A stretch of DNA of 54,230 nt from Mesostigma viride (lineage: Eukaryota > Streptophyta > Mesostigmatophyceae > Mesostigmatales > Mesostigmataceae), in NCBI GenBank assembly GCA_009746045.1, contig RPFO01002307.1, positions 10,001-64,230 on the forward strand, written 5' to 3'. Within the stretch, counting starts at the first letter, position 1. Every line of letters begins with the position of its first letter. Positions 38,344-48,453 of this stretch are shown here, in pieces. The notes beneath the pieces are model-generated. The model did no database searches and was not told the origin of the DNA. It saw nothing but the letters and a program-made list of their open reading frames with translations. A program made the position numbers and the translations under genes.

Positions 38344-39353
38344 GTGTTGGATGTACATAAGGATGGGGGTGTGCCCCTTGTGCAGCACCAAGGGTGTAAA
38401 GATGTTGTTCTTCCACTGGATTGCAATAACAATGCTGCAGCTGAATTCCCTATGCCTCATGCAGGTGGTGGGTCTCCAGCAGGTGCTGGCCTGGAGGGCC
38501 AAGGGACCTTGCTGGAAGGGCCTGGAGCGGTCCAGGGTGCAGGACCTGGCTTGGGGCGTCAGGATGGCCTGCAGGGAAGCCCTGGAACCTCAGGAGTGGA
38601 TCATGTGTCCCCACACACGGTTCAGACGTCTCGCCAGGTCAGTACTGACAGAGTGCTGAGCTATGCTGAGGCTGGCCATAGATTGCATCATATGTTTGGG
38701 CATTCTGGGCAGGCAGCAATGTTTGCTTGGAAGCTAGGTAGGGAGCCTTTGTGGGAGGCATGCCAGGCTGCTGCTGAGAACTGTGGTTGCCAGGAGAATG
38801 CTGTTCACCCACCTCAGTCCCATGCTAGGGAGCCTGCTAGGGAGCGTGGCGACATCCAGATGGATATCCAGCATATCAGGGGCTTGTATATATTGGTGGG
38901 GTGGACAGGTTCAGTAGATACAGGCTGATAGACGTTCTGCCTGGTATGCAGGAGCACCACTTGTTGTTGGGTATGAAGGCCCTGATCCCAGGCTTTGGGG
39001 TGTGCAAGAGTGTGCAGGCAGACTTGCAGTTTGACTGTTTGCTCAAGCATCAGGACCAGCTGCCTTGTAAGCTGGTAGTAGTCCCCAGGGAGAGTCATGG
39101 GCAGCAAGGGGCTGTAGAGAGATCCATACGTGAAGTGAAGACAGTGGTGCTAGCAGCAGAGTCAGTGCCACTTGTGGCATCTGCCTTAGAGAGGGCAGCC
39201 TGGTGTAAGGGGATAGAAGAGCAGCTGAACCACAGGGTTAACTATTACTTTGATGGTGTGGCTGTCTCTCCCCTGGCCCTGCAGTATAGCTTTTGCCTGA
39301 GAACGTGGTGCAGGCCAGTCTTAGGAAGGCAGATAGGTTATTTGCCCAGCTGA
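38344..39353 (+). pseudogene. Integrase of the Copia-like element, frameshifted
   Basis: The first frame carries the zinc module (HRLHHMFGHSGQAAMFAWKL followed by a Cys pair CGCQENAVHPPQ) and the first catalytic Asp in ERGDIQMDIQHIRGLYILV. At about 38905 it shifts to VDRFSRYRLIDVLPGMQEHH, with the second Asp in VCKSVQADLQFD and the catalytic Glu in GQQGAVERSIREVKT. D, D and E are therefore all preserved across the shift. It directly follows gag, with no protease between them. Confidence 0.78.
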
Positions 39354-40966
39354 GACGTAAGGACAAGAACTGGAATGTGCTGAGGCCTCAGGTGGGGCTG
39401 AAGGTCAGGATGTGGAAGGAACCATCTATTCCAGGCAAGCGGGGGAAGTGGCAGGATGGGGTTGTCACTCGTGTGGAAGAAGCTAACAGATCTTGCCTGG
39501 TGGCTTTGGAAAAGGATCCAAGGCACGTGTACAGGTTGTCCTGGGCTCATGTCAAGGAAAGAAGGCCACATGCAATCTGGCCTGCAGACGGGCCAGGCCC
39601 TCCCAGCTGGGTTGAGGAGCCAGGCCAGAGCCAGGCAGCAGCAGCTAACAATCCTCTGGTGGTGGATGATGGTCTGTCCCTGCTGGAAGATGACGAGCAG
39701 GAGGCTGCTGAAGCAACTGTCACAAGGCCAGAGGGGACGGGGCAGCCACCTAAGGCCCGGGGGCCTCTCATGGCGGACGTCATCCGAGCACTCATGCGCA
39801 GCAAACATGATCCCAAGGTATCCAAGCTCACGGGGTGGGGGTCGTGCTGGGCAGCTACAATGGAGGTAGATACCAACTCACAGGTGTCTGTCATCAGGGA
39901 AGAGGATGCTGTAGGCTTACAGATGTCCCATCCCAGTTGCCTTGCTGTGTCTGATTTCTCAGGAAAGGTGTCCATGAAGATCCTTGGGGAAGTGAGTGTG
40001 CCTATCTTAGGGGTGCCCACCACGTTCTGTGTGGTAGAGGGCTATAAGGGGCCTGCCATTCTGGGTCAGAACTTCTTGTGCATGCCAGGGGTTACTTTGA
40101 CCTCTGATGAGTTGGCACTAGAAGGCAGGGGCAGCCTCCCCCTTGAAAGATATCACTATTCCCAGGGTCTTGCAGTGGCGGTGAAGGCTGTTAGGAGTCA
40201 GCCAGCTGAGGGTCCTCAAGGTCAGGAGCCCATAGCTGAGGACTTGTTGATAATCCCAACCACCTTTGATCCAAGGCAGTTAGGGGTAAACAGGTACCAG
40301 ATAGCTGCTCACAGTCCTATTCCCTGGCGCCAGCTAGTCGAGATGATGCAAAGCCCCAAGATGGCTAAGGCATGGACTCTTGGCTTTGTTGCTTCTGGGC
40401 ATGAGTGGATAGTTTCCAACTGTGCAGAACCTGTGGATGAGCTGCCAGAAGTTCACCAGCTGCTCAGATTGATGTTTGTCCTCAAGCTCAAGGAGGTTGA
40501 TGGTGTCCAGGTGCCACATGTCAGACCAGTTGTAACCGAGTATCATGGCACTGGCCAGTTGTTAGATGAGGAGCTCTATACTCCAGGGATGCTGCATGAC
40601 ACGTGGAGGATTCTGCTGTGTATATTTCTGTCTTTTCTGGTTAAGGGTGTGCCCTATAGCTCTGTGCTGATTGATTTCAAGAGGGCTTTTCTCAAGGGTG
40701 ACCAAGATCAGGCTAGGCAGACTTGGAGAGATATCCCTCCTTTCTTTGTGACTGTACCTGCTGTATGGAGAGCAGAGATAAAGGCCAGGTACCTGAGAAT
40801 TCTGAAAGGGTTGAAAGGTCTCAGGTCCAGTCCCATTATCTGGAGAAAGAGCCTAGAGAAATTCTTGAAGAATACTTGTGGGTTTTCTGTGTCTCCAGTG
40901 GATCCCTGTTTGTTCCATGCAAGGGTCCCACAATGGCCTTCCTGTCTTTGCCTCACTGCATGGTGA
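39293..40966 (+). CDS. Integrase C-terminus, protease-like domain and RT (Copia-like)
   Basis: One 557-codon frame. First an integrase C-terminal β-barrel-like part (VGLKVRMWKEPSIPGKRGKW … WAHVKERRPHAIWPA). Then a Glu/Ala-rich linker and a retropepsin-like domain: AATMEVDTNSQVSVIREEDA (DTN at 39869-39877 where DTG is expected), SVPILGVPTTFCVV and GPAILGQNFLCMPGVTL (second signature, 40058-40078). Then RT: KAWTLGFVASGHEWIVSNCA, SVLIDFKRAFLKGDQ (motif A), GLKGLRSSPIIWRKSLEKFL, SVSPVDPCLFH. It is lost by frameshift before the catalytic DD. The Gly-to-Asn change should cripple the protease. Confidence 0.8.
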   Translation: MPENVVQASLRKADRLFAQLRRKDKNWNVLRPQVGLKVRMWKEPSIPGKRGKWQDGVVTRVEEANRSCLVALEKDPRHVYRLSWAHVKERRPHAIWPADGPGPPSWVEEPGQSQAAAANNPLVVDDGLSLLEDDEQEAAEATVTRPEGTGQPPKARGPLMADVIRALMRSKHDPKVSKLTGWGSCWAATMEVDTNSQVSVIREEDAVGLQMSHPSCLAVSDFSGKVSMKILGEVSVPILGVPTTFCVVEGYKGPAILGQNFLCMPGVTLTSDELALEGRGSLPLERYHYSQGLAVAVKAVRSQPAEGPQGQEPIAEDLLIIPTTFDPRQLGVNRYQIAAHSPIPWRQLVEMMQSPKMAKAWTLGFVASGHEWIVSNCAEPVDELPEVHQLLRLMFVLKLKEVDGVQVPHVRPVVTEYHGTGQLLDEELYTPGMLHDTWRILLCIFLSFLVKGVPYSSVLIDFKRAFLKGDQDQARQTWRDIPPFFVTVPAVWRAEIKARYLRILKGLKGLRSSPIIWRKSLEKFLKNTCGFSVSPVDPCLFHARVPQWPSCLCLTAW

Positions 40967-41500
40967 TGACCTGCATCTCATAGGTCCACCAGACTGGGTT
41001 GAGGCTGTCTTGGCTAAGATCCAGAAGCGGTTTGAGCTGGGTAAGATACAGCACATGGTGGAGAATGAGCCTATGGTCTTCTGTGGCATGCAGGCTACGT
41101 TGTTCCAAGCCAAGGGCTCGTGGTTCATCAGGATGGAGGGTGGTAAGGACTACCCACAGTACAGCAGATTGTGAATGCATTGCAGGAGCCCATCACGCAG
41201 GCTAGGTGTGCTACCATCAGGGGCATGCTGGCAGGGCTTGCAAGTATATGTGCCCCTGACTTGCTGGTTCTGAGTCGACTTACGGATTCCCAGCTGGTTG
41301 AGGTGGGTGCTGAGAGTGTGGTGCAGGCTGTCATGATGTCTCCCCCTCTCATACTGGGTCCTGTGGATTTGTACAAGCCCCTTGACATGGTTCTCTATGT
41401 GGACAGTTCTATGGATAATAGGAAGGTCACAGAGGTCAGGGGCAGGGCAGCAGCATTAGTTACCCTGGAGCAAGATCACACCTCACTTGTTACCTGGTAC
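40878..41500 (+). pseudogene. RT C-terminal part and truncated RNase H (Copia-like)
   Basis: One frame gives GLPVFASLHGDDLHLIGPPD (catalytic DD, normally YVDD) and VLAKIQKRFELGKI, to 41174. The overlapping next frame gives the connection (ATIRGMLAGLASICAPDLLV) and the RNase H opening DMVLYVDSSMDNRKVTEVRG with TSLVTWYHRE. It then stops at the transposon border. The strand that normally follows (…S--EAEY) is missing. Confidence 0.8.
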
Positions 41501-41700
41501 CACCGGGAAGGGGGGTGTGACATTTTGTGATATTTTGTGACATATCACGTGACATTTTGTGATGTGGATGTGACAAAATGTGACACTTTGTGATTTTTTG
41601 TGACAAAACTGTGATATTCTGTGACATTTCGTGACAAATCATGTGATAAAACCAGCATATTCTGTGATTATCTTTGTGACAAAAACAAGGAAATTATCAC
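41501..41700 (+). repeat. Terminal inverted region of DNA transposon copy 2
   Basis: It matches the reverse complement of 27640-27822 almost base for base, including the ATGTGGATGTGACAAAATG and CCAGCATATTCTGTGATTAT blocks. The outermost bases differ from copy 1 (CACCG against CACTA). Confidence 0.85.
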
Positions 41701-41719
41701 AAAATATCAATGTCACGAC

Positions 41720-41995
41720 TTGACAAAACGCACTGACAAAATCCGTGACATTATCACTGATATATAACGAAAAAAAGGGTGACAAATCCGTGACATTATC
41801 ACTGATATATCACGAAAAAAAGGGTGACAAATCCGTGACATTATCACTGATATATCACGAAAAAAGGGTGACAAATCCGTGACATTATCACTGATATATC
41901 AGGGAAAAAGGGGGACAAAATCCGTGACATTGTCACTGATATATCAGGAAAAAAGGGTGACAAAATCCGTGACATTGTCACTGATAAATCTAGGA
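41720..41995 (-). repeat. 45-bp tandem array of copy 2
   Basis: Six units of TCCGTGACATT(A/G)TCACTGAT followed by ATATC and an A/G-rich spacer: the inverted counterpart of 27376-27595 with one extra unit and small indels. Confidence 0.85.
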
Positions 41996-42939
41996 GGAAA
42001 CAGTGACATAAAACCACGGGCGATCATGACATATCACACAGATATATCGTGACATATCACACAGATATATCATGACATATCACACAGATATATCAGAACA
42101 CATTCCAAAGCAAAACGGATGAAAAGCACGCCTCGCGATTTCTTTATTACAAATATAAAGATAAATGTAACAGATCTTCATTCTTCATTCTTGATTCTTG
42201 ATTCTTCAACAATGATTATCGATCAGTGACAATTTGCAAACGCCGGCTTGGCGCTTGTCGTTGCGTGACAGAAATCTCGGAGTGTTCCTGGAATGCATTA
42301 GAAAACGCACATGTGCAAGAAACATGAACGGATGGTTGGTGTCAATTGTCTCATCTGCCACCGCACCCTAGTAACCAATTCATGAACAAGAAAGTGCTCG
42401 ATATAGATCAAGAAAACAAAAACAAACCTGCGCAGCCGTGGCGCCTAGATGACCCTGTTAAGTGGACAACGACGAGGAGGCCGGCACCTTGTCTCCCTGT
42501 GAGCAGAAAAAAAGGACAAGTTTAAACACTCAAGATGTGTCATAGCCTTTCACAGCCTCGATCAATAGAAATGTTGCACATCAAAATCAACGTGTTGCCT
42601 AGAACATCCTTGAATGGGTTTCAAGAAGAGCAAGGCGGCCTCCCCTGCCCGCAAACTCATAATCCCAGTATTTACAACCCCCTCATGAGGGGGTCGTAAA
42701 ATTGCAATCAGTCATTGAAAAAAAAAAAAATCCCAGTTTCACACACTGCCCACTCATAAATAATCCCAGTTTCTGACAGCCCCCGCTCAGCCCACTCATG
42801 AACAACCCAGTTTAGACCCCCCCCACTCATACACTATCCCAGTTTCCCACTCAGCCCCCACTCATCCCACTCTGACATAAACCACCCCAGTTTAGACACC
42901 CCCTCTCATGAATAACCCCAGTTTCCCACAGTCACCTGG

Positions 42940-44860
42940 GAGACCGCGCAACCTGGGGTCAGTCAGGTCAGTCACAGCCGGTGCGGCGCTAGACTACAAT
43001 ACCGGTCCGATGTAGTGTAGTGGGTGGGTGGGTGGGTGGGGGGGGGAAGGGGGGGGGGGTCCCCCCTCCTTTGGCGGGTGTCAAGGGGGACATTGGTAGG
43101 GGTTGATGATTTAGTAGTTGTGGAACGCAGTTGTAAATGTGGGTAGCTCGTGCGTAGGTCACAGGTTCGTGTGAGGGGTGGGGATGCTTGGGTTGCCGTG
43201 GTGGCTTGCCTATGGTACGTAGGTGCCTGAATACAGTGGTGGGCAGGTGCACTTCGTGCACCCAGAGCAGGTGGCAGTTTATTCCCCCACCTGCAAGAAG
43301 TAGCCAAGAGTGTATTAAAGGCCATATGCCCCTTCTCAGGGCTATGTGCTACATATACTCCCAACGGAGTTATGTTCCTAATTAATTAATTAATTAATGG
43401 TACGTAGGCGGGCTTGGCGATGGTCTATGCAGCAGGGTCAGTTATGGTTGAGTGGACAAGGGGTTGGTTGCCCCGGAGGCCGGGGTGGGCGGGGTTGGTT
43501 ATGGTTCACGTGGATGCTGGGGTGGAGTCATCGTATATTAGGGCAGCGGGGGGTGGGGTCACTGGGCGGGGTGCAGTGGTGTAGGGGAACCTCGTTGTGG
43601 GGCGGTAGGGTGGTTTAGTGGATGGTTTGCGATGTTGGTGTGGAATGTGGTGGAGGTAATACGGAAGGGTGGTAGTCACATAGGTTGGCTGGGGGGACTC
43701 AAGGTGGATGGTCGGGTGGGTCAGCGTATGGTTTGGGGAGGAGGGCAGCGTATGGTTTGGGGAGGAGGGCGGTGTTACGGTGTTGTGGGGGACCTCAGGG
43801 TGGGGGCAAGAGGGGTCCGTAGTCAGGGGGGGATGGATAGCGGCATGTGGATGTCCGTAATGTATATGTGTGGGTGGGGTGGGTATGGAACAGGCAGGGG
43901 AGTGGGGCGAGTGGGGGTTAGCAGGGTGGAGGGTGCTGGCATTGTGGCGGGATGGTTGGAGTCACATGGACACACATAATGGCAAGAGTAACTGCATGCA
44001 TAGCAACATGGGACCAGCTGTTCCGAGAACATCTGCAACCCTCACCATGCAACAACCAACAGCAACCGGCAACTGCCAACAGTGACAACGTTCGCAAGAT
44101 GTGACGCCAAGGCCATTGGAGATCCTGATGTAATTTCGGGGGGTTCCTAGTCCTGCCGTGTACTTAACTTAATTCAGGGCCGCACACTTCGTGTGGTGCA
44201 GTGGTGCAGCAAGGGCTCATGGCCGGTATGGTGGTAGCCGGTAGGTGAAGACCTTGCTGCGAATCGAGGGCGTGATATTGCATGGGAAAATGATGCCGAG
44301 AGTCTCAGGGCGTCTCGCGTGGTGACAGCTGCAGCGTGTGGGCCGAGGAGCTCGAGATGCAGGTCTCGTCGGTACATGTGGGCCACTGGTGAGGGCGCCA
44401 ATGTGATGGAGGCCTTTCCATCGTGCCAGTTGGACATCACTCAACAGCCAAAGGGGCGGCTGCATTGGCGGTGGGGCTAGAATTCTGGTAACTGCACAGA
44501 ATTGCCCCAAGAAAGCTCGAATCGCGGGCATGGGCAGGCGAGGTAAAAGAGGGAAACATTGCGCCAGCGGTTGAGGAAAGAAGGCCTGTTTACAGTGCTG
44601 GGCCTCAGAAGGAGTCGAGGCGTCAGCTCAGTTGGCAGGGCGACGATAAGTCTGTCAAAGCTGCGCATGGGCGGCGCAATGAGAGCTCATTAGGAAGGTC
44701 TCGCACAGGAGGTTTCGATAGGCTAAAATTTATCTCAGACATCGAAGATTAGGCGGGTGAAAATCGTAAATCCGCCATAGCCGCCATTTAAAAATTTTTC
44801 CCGCTTTCCATGGGATATACTGCCTAGCCTTACAGTAGCCAAATGGATTTGCGTGCGCCT
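42940..44860. other. Copy-2-specific interior, G-rich, no recognised gene
   Basis: It replaces 2.6 kb of copy 1. It holds a GGGT microsatellite (43018-43060), a G-rich plus strand to about 43960 with short tandem repeats (CAGCGTATGGTTTGGGGAGG twice at 43722-43770), and a 173-bp insertion. Frames of 60-130 codons occur on both strands but look like composition effects. Confidence 0.5.
43224..43396 (+). mobile_element. 173-bp LINE-mobilised short insertion
   Basis: It is flanked by a perfect 12-bp target duplication ATGGTACGTAGG (43212-43223 and 43397-43408) and ends in (TTAA)n. It contains hairpin 1 (CATA-t-GCCC/GGGC-TATG, 43323-43346) and hairpin 2 (CATA-t-ACTCC/GGAGT-TATG with CAAC loop, 43352-43374). 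The ORF1-only element at 12809-14796 has the same arrangement. It is either a 5'-truncated LINE or a SINE; I saw no clear pol III A/B boxes. Confidence 0.75.
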
Positions 44861-44970
44861 CAGTCCATGCACCTTAGTCGTTCGCCATCGGTTTCGGCGC
44901 AATATTTAACTTTTGCGCAAGGATCCTGACGGGTTGATTCCAGACTTGCGCTTGTTGCGAAAGATTATCA

Positions 44971-45171
44971 GGCGGAGCCAATTTTCGGAAGAACCGTCAG
45001 GTTCGCCAGAATTGGCGAAGCTTATAAGGCCGTACACGTGAGAAAACATAGGAATAGGGGATGAAAATCCGTCAATCCATCCATACATACATCCATCCAT
45101 ACATACATCCACCGAATTTGTCCCGAATTTGCAAGCATAAGGGTGAGGTTCTTCCGAAAATTGGCTCCGCC
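44971..45171. mobile_element. 201-bp foldback element with perfect 25-bp inverted ends
   Basis: Left end GGCGGAGCCAATTTTC… (44971-44995) is the exact reverse complement of 45147-45171. The interior has a CATCCATACATA microsatellite (about 45078-45112). It lies within roughly 250 bp present in copy 2 but absent from copy 1, whose sequence runs directly from GCGAAAGATT to TTGTCCATTC. An additional ~45 bp to its right is also copy-2-specific, so the exact insertion limits and target duplication are not settled. Confidence 0.7.
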
Positions 45172-47418
45172 GTAGAGTTTCAACGGGCAAGTTGCAAACA
45201 CGCACGTTACTTGATTGTCCATTCATTCCAGACTCCCAAGCTGGGGGCCACCGTCGACTGTAGTCTGAACGGTACGGCTAACAGTTACGATGCCAGGCCA
45301 GCAGCAAGCGGTCAAAACCAAGCGATACTAGAGATTCATGTCAGTCGTCTTTTTACTGGTTTCGTCAGTGAGTTTTTCCTAATGTATGGCAAAATGCTTC
45401 TACTTGGGCGAGATGTAGTAGCGGCGAAATCGGAAGGGGACGTGGGCAGGGGGGGGGGCGGGAAGTACGACTGATGCAATATACCGTACGTTAGTTATCG
45501 TCACAAAGCGAGTGACTGACGACAGTAAAGGGCCTCTAATGACGACAGTGATGACGATAGTATTTGGCACTGATGAGTGATGACAGGAAGAGCGACGACC
45601 CCAAGTTACCAGACTTAGCGACGTTGATGAGACTTAGCGAATTGCGAGCCCTCATTCCAGTGGTTGCGCGGGTGTTACCGTTGAAGTTGAGTTAAGACGA
45701 CGCGAAAAAAAAAAGACCTTGACTTGAACATCTATCCACGCTGCACAGGTGGGAAAGGTGGAAGGGAGCTGCGAGCCGATCGCAGCCAAGGCGGGATTAT
45801 GTGCCTTTTGATTTCCAGCAATGTCGCTTCTGTATCAACGCACGTGGTGGTTGGAATAGGAGCATAGGCTCACTGATGACCGTCGTGATTTATGTAGCAA
45901 TTAGGGCGTCGTCGTAAATGAATTCAGGAGCGAGCTCGGACAAGGCTACAAGCAGCCATCGGGGGAGAAACATAGGCATGGTCTAGAATAAAGCTTTAAT
46001 CGATCTGTTCGCTCAGTGGTAGGCACAGCACATTCGGACATCCAGAAGCTGCCCACTCTTTACCAGTTGAGGTGAGCAAGGAATTCCTCGCCTGAAATAC
46101 TAATAAGTTTGCATCGACTTTAACATGCATGCCGTACGCACGTGGCATTCTCACGTATCGCCCTAGGGCCAAGGCTGCTATGGGCCGCTCGGTTTCATGC
46201 CAAGTTAGCCGTGCTTGCCATGAATGCTGCAGCAGTTTCACTATCTCATTCGTACAAGGTCAATAGACTATGCAAACGACATCCGATTTAGTTTTCATGA
46301 AGGGCATAACCTTGTTCAGATTGAGAGTTGCATGACATGGGCTGCTCTTGCGCCACTTTCCTTGTCTTAACCAACTGATTCTCTGTTTATGCTTTCGGTC
46401 GTTATACATTCGTATGTGTGCATCTGTGTTGCCATTGTGGTGTCAATTTTGCGCGTGTACTTGTGATGCCTGATACCGTTGGACTTGCACGCGGCCCCAT
46501 CGCATGTGTCAGCGACAAGCTCTTGGTCGCCTGTCCAGCGCGGCGAATTCTTGATCGTGAGCAACGGTGATCATTCTTTATGTAGTGCTCATTCCTCAAA
46601 TTATCAACGTGCTGTGCGTGTCAGCCACCATTGGCCTTGTTCTTCCAGCTTCCGTGCATGATTTTTTTGTAGCCCGCTGGTGATGCTCTGAGCTACAAAT
46701 AGTTTGCATTATTCGTACCAATTCCTTCGCTGTCGGTAGAACCTTCCTTGCAATCCATTAGCTTTGGTTGACATTCGTGGCATTGCTGGACTATGTCTCG
46801 CTTCCTTGCATGCGTAGCATCTTTGTATATTTATCCTTTTTGCTCAGATCACAGCTTTTTGTCATTCCCTCCCCCCCGCACCCCACCCTGAACGACTCCT
46901 GCTAGTGTCAACTGCAGACGTAGAGCCTTCAGCCTCGTTAGAGTTCATCCTACCTGTAACGGGGCATATTGTTTGTGGATTGGCCTTGCATTTTCTTGGC
47001 ACTAATCAGGCGTTTCTTTCTTATTGCCGTACTAACCATACAGAGATTGCAATGAAGTAGATTGTGAGGCCTCTTGGCATGTTAGGGAACCTTTGCGACT
47101 CCAGGATTTTTGTGCAGTTCCCTACAACTTGTGAGGCATGTAGATACAATTTAGGTGAACATTCATGGCCAATTTTTTTCTCGAGCACCCCTGTCTCTCT
47201 CTTGGCCCAGTATCTCACCTTTCTTTGTCCTAAAACTAGGCCGGTACTCATAGATAGCCACGCAACTGCTGCGATCTCCCCCGCATCCTTACATACAAGT
47301 GAACTGAAGTCATGCAAAGTTGTTGGCACGTCCAGCGCGTAGCGTTCATCTCACTAACAAATTTTTGTGTGTACCGACGCGTGCTTTGCCGGATGATGTA
47401 TTTTTGTCTTGCATGCAG

Positions 47419-47655
47419 GCAATCTACCTAACACAGTCGGGCCGGGCACATCCGTCAGTCCAACACGTCTAGAGGCCACATGCGGATGCAGATTTTGTAG
47501 GCTCTGAGCCTTGGTCACATTGCCGTAGCACTCGACAGTGTCCTGTGATTGTTTCTAGAGAGTCATCCAGTTATTTCAGCAATGGTGGCTGGGACAGCCC
47601 TCGTGACGGTTTCAGTGATGATGAGGATGATGACTTTGATGACGAGGACTGTTGA
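47419..47655 (+). pseudogene. Terminal exon with acidic tail, copy 2 (nonsense mutation)
   Basis: The same 237-bp exon as 21315-21551, after the same acceptor (TTGCATGCAG). A stop replaces a Gly codon after SGRAHPSVQHV, and the rest keeps the acidic SDDEDDDFDDEDC end. Same length and mostly conservative differences indicate the exon was under protein-level selection before this copy died. Confidence 0.5.
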
Positions 47656-47797
47656 GCCCCGTTGTGCTTGTCGGTCAACAGATTTTATATTGCATTTGTG
47701 AGATGATTGTGGGTGTCCATTTTGCACACCACCCACAGCCATGCTTGAGTGCACCGTTCCTTGTGTGTGTATCAATACAGTTTGTGTTCGTATTTGA

Positions 47798-48453
47798 GGG
47801 CGTCCCCAACATCTACTGCTCCAATTTTGGTACTTTTGAAATTCCATGCCTGGAGCGCAAAGTTTGCAATATATGTGCCGTTTGTAGCTCTAGCTCTATA
47901 ATAACCTGACCAACCCCGCATTCCTCAAAGTACTTAGCACTTGTTGCCTATTCTCATTATGCGAATCACATGATTAGGATGTGCTTCATGATTGCTATTG
48001 CTCGAGATTCAATTAAGAATGATTGACATCAATAAATGATGAACCAAATAAACCAAATTAGGCCACTTGACAAGTTCATGATCCATTTAAATTGTACAAT
48101 TAAGCGATTAATTAATTCATAAATCATACATTACATGGGATACCCCCGTCGACGAGCTAGTGGTACGTACAATGAAACATTTGAGTTTGTAACATGTCTC
48201 CATGGATATATACATGTATGCTGGACCTCGCGCATCTCAGCCCTCTAAGAAATGTTATTTGAACTCAGGTCTAGATCTAAATATATACATGATCTGGATA
48301 ATATTATACACTTCCTTAAAAGAGCATGAATCGAGCTTTACAATTCAGGACAAGGAACTCGTTTGCAAATCACGGCTGAAAGGCAAGTGCTCACAACGAA
48401 GCACGTGCTCTCAAGGCTGTCCACCTCGTCCAACCAAGCCCGGGCGAGCTGGC
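47798..48453. other. AT-rich spacer between DNA transposon copy 2 and the transposase gene
   Basis: No gene seen. It contains ATTAATTAATTCATAAATC-type AT-rich sequence around 48100 and probably includes the 3' end of the transposase transcription unit. The expected second terminal repeat of copy 2 is not here. Confidence 0.4.

Larger units (their letters stand above)
36919..41500 (+). mobile_element. Copia-like element with order GAG-INT-PR-RT-RH, 3' end lost
   Basis: Gag with CCHC knuckle, integrase, retropepsin-like domain, RT and RNase H follow on the plus strand. In ordinary Ty1/copia elements the protease precedes integrase; here it lies between integrase and RT. RT motifs (LIDFKRAFLKGD; LKGLKGLRSSPIIW; HGDDLHLIG) are Copia-type. 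The RNase H is cut at 41500 by the inverted end of a DNA transposon, and no remainder was found. LTRs were not identified, so the left limit is that of gag. Confidence 0.8.
41501..47797. mobile_element. DNA transposon copy 2, inverted relative to copy 1, truncated and with different middle
   Basis: It starts CACCGGGAAGGGGGGTGTGAC and follows copy 1 from 27827 backwards: TIR, 45-bp repeats, terminal exon, G-rich intron. Homology stops at 42939 (copy 1: 26452), resumes at about 44860 (copy 1: about 23860) and stops for good at 47797 (copy 1: 21173). The opposite terminal repeat is therefore missing. The middle (42940-44860) is unrelated to copy 1. It inserted in RNase H of the Copia-like element. 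Confidence 0.8.
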
